NCBI GenBank assembly: GCA_021613375.1
Contig: CM038716.1
Span: 8,367,491-8,431,490, forward strand
Direction: 5' to 3'
DNA from: Megaleporinus macrocephalus
Lineage: Eukaryota; Chordata; Actinopteri; Characiformes; Anostomidae
DNA length: 64,000 bases
Shown: positions 57,875-64,000 of the stretch, one piece after another
Numbering within the stretch: position 1 is the first letter of the stretch
How the letters are laid out: each line of letters begins with the position of its first letter
Position numbers and translations under genes: made by a program
Notes under the pieces: model-generated
Told to the model about the DNA's origin: nothing
Database searches by the model: none
The model's input: only the letters and a program-made list of their open reading frames with translations

Positions 57875-60800
57875 ACACCTACCTTAAATATCCACTAACT
57901 GGCCACTTTATTAGAAACACCTACCTTAGATGTCCACTAACTGGCCACTTTACTAAAATCACCTACCTTAAATATCCACTAACTGACCACTTTATTGAAA
58001 ACACCTACCTTAAATATCCACTTACTGGCCACTTTATTAAAAACACCTACCTTAAATATCCACTAACTGGCCACTTTACTAAAATCACCTACCTTAAATA
58101 TCCACGTACTGACCACTTTATTGAAAACACCTACCTTAAATATCCACTTACTGGCCACTTTATTGAAAACACCTACCTTAAATATCCACTAACTGGCCAC
58201 TTTATTGAAATCACCTACCTTAAATATCCACTGACAGGCCACTTTATTGAAAACACCTGCCTTAAATATCACTTAACTGACCACTTTATTTGAAACATAC
58301 TTCTTATACTACCCTTAACTGGCCACTTTATTGAAAACACCTACCTTATATGTCAAGTAACGGGCCACTTAATTAGAAACACCTACCTTGTTCTTCCACT
58401 AATTGGCCACTTTATTGAAAACACCTACCTTAAATATCCACAAACTGGCCATTTTATTGAAAACACCTACCGTAGATGTCCACTAACTGGCTACTTTATT
58501 GAAAACACCAACCTTAAATATCCACTAACTGGCCACTTTATTGAAAACACCTACCTTACATATCCACTTACTGGCCACTTTATTAGAAACACATACCTTA
58601 AATATCCACTTACTGGCCACTTTATTAGAAACACCTACCTTAGATGTCCACTAACTGGCCACTTTATTGTAAACACCTACCTTAGATGTCCACTTACTGG
58701 CCACTTTATTGTAAACACCTACCTTGGTTGTCCACTCACTGGCCTCTTCATTAGAACACATCTACCTTATATGTCCTCTAATTAAACATTTTGTTGAAAA
58801 CACCTACCTTAGACATCCACTAATTGGCCATTTTGTTTGAAACATACTTCTTGTACTACCTCTAACTGACCACTTTATTGAAAACACATACCTTAAATAT
58901 CCACTAACTGGCCACTTTATTGAAAACACCTACCTTAAATATCCACTAACTGGCCATTTTATTGAAAACACCTACCTTAAATATCCACTAACTGGCCACT
59001 TTATTGAAAACACCTACCTTAAATATCCTCTAACTGACTACTTTATTGAAAACACCTACCTTAAATATCCACTAACTGGCCATTTTATTGAAAACACCTA
59101 CCTTAAATATCCACTTACTGGCCACTTTATTGAAAACACCTACCTTAAATATCCACTAACTGGCCACTTTATTGAAAACATCTACCTTAAATATCCACTA
59201 ACTGGCCACTTTATTGAAAACACATACCTTAAATATCCACTAACTGGCCACTTTATTGAAAACACCTACCTTAAATATCCACTAACTGGCCATTTTATTG
59301 AAAACACCTACCTTAAATATCCACTAACTGACCACTTTATTCAAAACACCTACCTTAAATATCCACTTACTGGCCACTTTATTGAAAACACCTACCTTAA
59401 ATATCCACTAACTGGCCACTTTATTGAAAACACCTACCTTAAATATCCACTAACTGGCCACTTTATTGAAAACACCTACCTTAAATATCCACTAACTGGC
59501 CACTTTATTGAAAACACCTACCTTAAATATCCACTAACTGGCCACTTTATTGAAAACACCTACCTTAAATATCCACTAACTGACCACTTTATTAAAAACA
59601 CCTACCTTAAATATCCACTAACTGGCCACTTTATTGAAAACACCTACCTTAAATATCCACTAACTGGCCACTTTATTGAAAACACCTACCTTAGATGTCC
59701 ACTACTTTACTGAACTTTATTTAAAACACCAACCTTAGATGTCCACTACTTTATTGAACTTTATTTAAAACACATACCTTAAATATCCACTAACTGGCAA
59801 CTTTATTGAAAACACCTACCTTAAATATCAACTGACTGGCCACTTTATTGAAAACACATACCTTAAATATCCACTAACTGGCCACTTTATTGACAACACC
59901 TGCCTTAAATATCCACTAACTGGCCATTTTATTGAAAACACCTACCTTAAATATCCACTAACTGGCCACTTTATTGAAAACACCTACCTTAAATATCCAC
60001 TAACTGGCCATTTTATTGAAAACACCTACCTTAAATATCCACTAACTGACCACTTTATTCAAAACACCTACCTTAAATATCCACTTACTGGCCACTTTAT
60101 TGAAAACACCTACCTTAAATATCCACTAACTGGCCACTTTATTGAAAACACCTACCTTAAATATCCACTAACTGGCCACTTTATTGAAAACACCTACCTT
60201 AAATATCCACTAACTGGCCACTTTATTGAAAACACCTACCTTGGATGTCCACTAATTGGCCACTTTATTGAAAACACCTACCTTGGATGTCCACTAATTG
60301 GCCACTTTATTGAAAACACCTACCTTAAATATCCACTAACTGACCTCTTTATTAAAAACACCTACCTTAAATATCCACAAACTGGCCACTTTATTGAAAA
60401 CACCTACCTTAAATATCCACTAACTGGCCACTTTATTGAAAACACCTACCTTAGATGTCCACTACTTTACTGAACTTTATTTAAAACACCAACCTTAGAT
60501 GTCCACTACTTTATTGAACTTTATTTAAAACACATACCTTAAATATCCACTAACTGGCCACTTTATTGAAAACACCTACCTTAAATATCCACTAACTGGC
60601 CACTTTATTGAAAACACATACCTTAAATATCCACTAACTGGCCACTTTATTGAAAACACCTACCTTAAAAATCCACTTACTGGCCACTTTATTGAAAACA
60701 CCTACCTTAAATATCAACTGACTGGCCACTTTATTGAAAACACATACCTTAAATATCCACTAATTGGCCACTTTATTGAAAACACATACCTTAAATATCC

Positions 60801-62553
60801 ACTAACTGGCCACTTTATTGAAAACACCTGCCTTAAATATCCACTAACTGGCCACTTTATTGAAAACACCTACCTTAAATATCCACTAACTGGCCACTTT
60901 ATTGAAAACACCTACCTTAAATATCCACTAACTGACCACTTTATTAAAAAACACCTACCTTAAATATCCACTAACTGACCACTTTATTAAAAAACACCTG
61001 CCTTAAATATCCACTAACTGGCCACTTTATTGAAAACACCTACCTTAAATATCCACTAACTGGCCACTTTATTGAAAACACCTACCTTAAATATCCACTA
61101 ACTGGCCATTTTATTGAAAACACCTACCTTAAATATCCACTAACTGGCCATTTTATTGAAAACACCTACCTTAAATATCCACTAACTGGCCATTTTATTG
61201 AAAACACCTACCTTAAATATCCACTAACTGGCCACTTTATTGAAAACACCTACCTTAAATATCCACTAACTGGCCACTTTATTGAAAACACCTACCTTGG
61301 ATGTCCACTAATTGGCCACTTTATTGAAAACACCTACCTTAAATATCCACTAACTGACCTCTTTATTAAAAACACCTACCTTAAATATCCACAAACTGGC
61401 CACTTTATTGAAAACACCTACCTTAAATATCCACTAACTGGCCACTTTATTGAAAACACCTACCTTAGATGTCCACTACTTTATTGAACTTTATTTAAAA
61501 CACCTACCTTAGATGTCCACTACTTTATTGAACTTTATTTAAAACACATACCTTAAATATCCACTAACTGGCCACTTTATTGAAAACACCTACCTTAAAT
61601 ATCCACTAACTGGCCACTTTATTGAAAACACATACCTTAAATATCCACTTACTGGCCACTTTATTGAAAACACCTACCTTAAAAATCCACTTACTGGCCA
61701 TTTAATGAAAACACCTACCTTAAATATCCACTAACTGGCCACTTTATTGAAAACACATACCTTAAATATCCACTAATTGGCCACTTTATTGAAAACACAT
61801 ACCTTAAATATCCACTAACTGGCTACTTTATTGAAAACACCTACTTTAATTTCCACTAACTGGCCACTTTATTGAAAACACCTACCTTGGATGTCCACTA
61901 ATTGGCCACTTTATTGAAAACACCTACCTTGGATGTCCACTAATTGGCCACTTTGTTGAAAACATCTACCTTGGATGTCCACTAATTGGCCACTTTATTG
62001 AAAACACCTGCCTTAAATATCAACTGACTGGCCACTTTATTGAAAACACCTACCTTAAATATACCCTAACTGGCCACTTTATTGAAAACACCTGCCTTAA
62101 ATATCCACTAACTGACCACTTTATTGAAAGCACCTACCTTAAATATCCACTAACTGGCCACTTTATTGAAAACACATACCTTAAATATCAACTGACTGGC
62201 CACTTTATTGAAAACACCTACCTTAAATATACCCTAACTGGCCACTTTATTGAAAACACATATCTTAAATATCAACTGACTGGCCACTTTATTGAAAACA
62301 CCTACCTTAAATATCAACTGACTGGCCACTTTATTGAAAACACCTACCTTAAATATCCACTAACTGGCCACTTTATTGAAAACACCTACCTTAAATATGC
62401 ACTAACTGACCACTTTATTGAAAACACCTACCTTAAATATCAACTGACTGGCCACTTTATTGAAAACACCTACCTTAAATATGCACTAACTGACCACTTT
62501 ATTGAAAACACCTACCTTAAATATCCACTAACTGGCCATTTTATTAGAAACAG
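57875..62553. repeat. 42-bp minisatellite, about 110 copies
   Basis: Unit CTGGCCACTTTATTGAAAAC followed by ACCTACCTTAAATATCCACT plus AA. CTTTATTG at 59461 and 59503 fixes the period. The left third holds more variants (TTAGAAACAC, TTAGATGTCC); the rest is nearly uniform. A distinctive variant, ACTACTTTACTGAACTTTAT, marks larger duplications: 59701 and 60461 (760 bases), with a related copy near 61475. On the minus strand every typical unit contains AATAAA and AAGGTAGGT. Part of the unit resembles the terminus of a teleost Tc1-like element. Confidence 0.97.
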
Positions 62554-62554
62554 G

Positions 62555-62745
62555 CCCTGTATGCCTTGCAGTTATTGAGGGAACTATGAATTGCACTGAA
62601 ACATTTTGCAGAAGAGCAGCAGTTCACGACCTTAAGCTGAAGAGACGCTGAGTAATACAACAAGACAACAAACCCAAAGCTGAGAACTAAAGAAGGTCTG
62701 TGTTTGGAATGGCCGAGTCAGAATCCTGACCTGAACAAGGTAGAA
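62555..62745 (+). pseudogene. Tc1-like transposase C-terminal fragment
   Basis: The plus strand reads VHDLKLKRR, a stop, then VIQQDNKPK, which corresponds to the second catalytic Asp motif (QQDN) of a teleost Tc1-like transposase. In another frame EWPSQNPDLN follows, the conserved block before the third catalytic residue. The in-frame stop and frame shift show it is dead. It directly follows the 42-bp array. Confidence 0.72.
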
Positions 62746-62984
62746 GGAAAGAAGAGGAGGAGGAAAGAAAAGAGAAATATTAATAGAAAAAGTGAAAGAG
62801 AGAGAGAGGGAGAGAGAGAGCTGGAGAGGCTTAAAGCAATAAAATAGAAAAAATAAGGCATTGGAGAGAAATATATATATATATATATATATAGGTATAG
62901 ATATAGGTATAGATATAGATAGATAGAGAGAGAGAGAAAGGTATAGAGATGGCTGGAAAGAGAGAGAGAGAGAGTGGGTAGAGA
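62746..62984. repeat. Purine-rich block with TA/GATA run
   Basis: A/G-rich sequence with a TA run at about 62871-62893 and GATATAGATAGATAG-type repeats to about 62928. Confidence 0.9.
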
Positions 62985-63240
62985 GAGAGAGATGGAGAGA
63001 GGGGAGAAGGAGGGGAGTGGCAGAGATGGAGACATAAGAAAGACAGGAAGGAGGGAGGGACAGAGGTGGACTGATAGAATAGATGGGAGGGTTATTAAAC
63101 AACAAGACAGACGAGAAGTGAGGACAAAAAACACCTAGGTTCTTTTCCCCCCTCCTCCCATTCCCCTTCTCCCTTTCTCTCTCGCCCCTCTCTTTACTCC
63201 TCTCTCTTACCTATTCGCTCTCTTTCTCTCTCTCATTCGC
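62985..63240. repeat. Purine-pyrimidine junction, copy 2 (inverted relative to 47.4 kb)
   Basis: GGAGGGAGGGACAGAGGTGG, CTGATAGAATAGATGGGAGG, AACACCTAGGTTC and then C/T-rich sequence form the reverse complement of the junction at 47,345-47,560. Confidence 0.85.
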
Positions 63241-63533
63241 CATTTCTTCTCCCTTTCTCTAAGGAAAAGAAAAAGGGAGGGAGAATGAGAAAAAGACAAA
63301 AAACTAAAAGGTATGAAGGAGAAAGAGAGAGGGGCGAAAGAAAGAACGTTAAAATTGAAAAAAAAAGAAAGTTAGAGATGGAAGAAAACGAGACAGAGAT
63401 AGGGAGAGGAAAGGGGTGAAAGAAGAGAAATGAAAGAGGAGACAGGATGGAGAAAGAAATCAGAAAAGATACGGAAGAGAATGAAGTAGAGAAAAGGTAC
63501 AGACCAAATAGACAGAGAGAGGAACCAAAACAG

Positions 63534-63573
<40 letters not shown>

Positions 63574-64000
63574 AAGAAAGAGAGAGGGAGAGAGAGGGAG
63601 AGAGAGAGAGAATAAATACAAAAAGGGGGACAGAGAGAGAGAGGGGAAAGAAAGCAAAAGAGCTACAGAGAGAGAGATAAAGAAAGAGAGGGAGAGAGAG
63701 AGAAAAAGAGAGAGATAGAGAGGGACAGAGAAAGGAAGGGATATAGAGAAAAAGAGAGAGGGATAGAGAGGAAAAAAGAGAAAGAAAGAGAGGGAGAGGG
63801 AGAGAATGAGAGAAAGAAAGAAAGAAAGAAAGAAAGAGAGAGGGAGAGAAAGACAGAAAGAGAGGAAGAGAGAGAGAATGAGAGGAAGACAGAAAGAGAG
63901 GGATAGAGAGGGAGAGAGGAAGAGAATGAGAGAAAGACAGAGCGAAAAGGAAAGAGAAAAAGAGAGGGAGAAAGAGAGGGAGAGAGAAAGAGAGGGAGAA
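63241..64000. repeat. Purine-rich block to window end
   Basis: A/G-rich sequence with GA, GAAA and GGGA words, continuing past the window edge. The Arg/Glu-rich frame at 63447-63680 is an artefact. Confidence 0.92.

Noticed and set aside
57875..62553. CRISPR-like array with regular repeats
   Set aside because: The 42-bp units are contiguous, with no unique spacers, and the context is eukaryotic.

Overview
The window looks like non-coding nuclear DNA of a bony fish, probably an ostariophysan such as a characiform, catfish or knifefish. The evidence is long CA/TG, TA, GA and GATA microsatellites, several Tc1-like transposase remnants typical of teleosts, hAT-type MITEs, a tRNA-headed SINE-like repeat, and a dispersed repeat (seven copies here) that I recognise as common in teleosts. 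The species call is inference. I see no complete gene, no rRNA or tRNA gene, no CRISPR array and no bacterial operon. The long open frames are side effects of tandem repeats.

By my own boundaries about 60 percent of the 64 kb is tandem repeat. Main blocks: 0.12-1.57 kb (39-bp unit); 1.8-2.9 kb microsatellites; 3.1-4.8 kb (33 bp); 5.75-8.56 kb AT-rich 21-bp repeat; 9.3-12.5 kb GGCCAA-type repeat with a ~560-bp higher-order unit; 14.2-16.1 kb a mobile element swollen by a 36-bp array; 16.95-23.4 kb purine-rich arrays; 23.9-25.9 kb (32 bp); 28.0-29.3 kb TG-rich; 32.2-32.75 kb (24 bp); 36.5-38.0 kb (40 bp); 38.6-39.4 kb (20 bp); 40.9-43.1 kb (41 bp); 43.9-45.7 kb (32 bp); 46.5-51.1 kb purine/pyrimidine/purine blocks; 51.55-52.13 kb (14 bp, then TA); 53.3-54.4 kb GATA/GACA; 57.9-62.55 kb (42 bp, about 110 copies); 62.7-64.0 kb purine/pyrimidine/purine blocks again.

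The interval between arrays is mostly old mobile DNA: Tc1-like remnants near 26.9, 31.7, 38.4, 45.8, 55.5 and 62.6 kb; two related hAT MITEs at 30.4 and 35.1 kb, the second with a perfect 8-bp target duplication inside an older repeat; SINE-like copies at 13.4, 29.9 and 39.4 kb. Several arrays appear to have grown out of mobile elements: the 20-bp array is the SINE's A-box head repeated, the 36-bp array lies inside an element with related ends, the 24-bp array replaces the end of a Tc1 copy, and the 42-bp unit resembles a Tc1-like inverted terminus.

Possible host-gene traces are few and uncertain: a 99-nt candidate terminal exon at 12,742-12,840 (+), a two-exon membrane-segment fragment at 57,210-57,502 (-) whose stop codon comes from a hAT end, a weak exon pair at 16,493-16,951 (+), and CpG-rich or TATA-bearing stretches at 23.6-23.9, 46.0-46.1 and 51.1-51.4 kb. 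The clearest unusual biology is transposon-seeded minisatellite birth and arrays that repeat processing signals: a Pol III A box, a 5' splice donor plus AATAAA, and a 3' splice acceptor. I found no novel enzymatic system.
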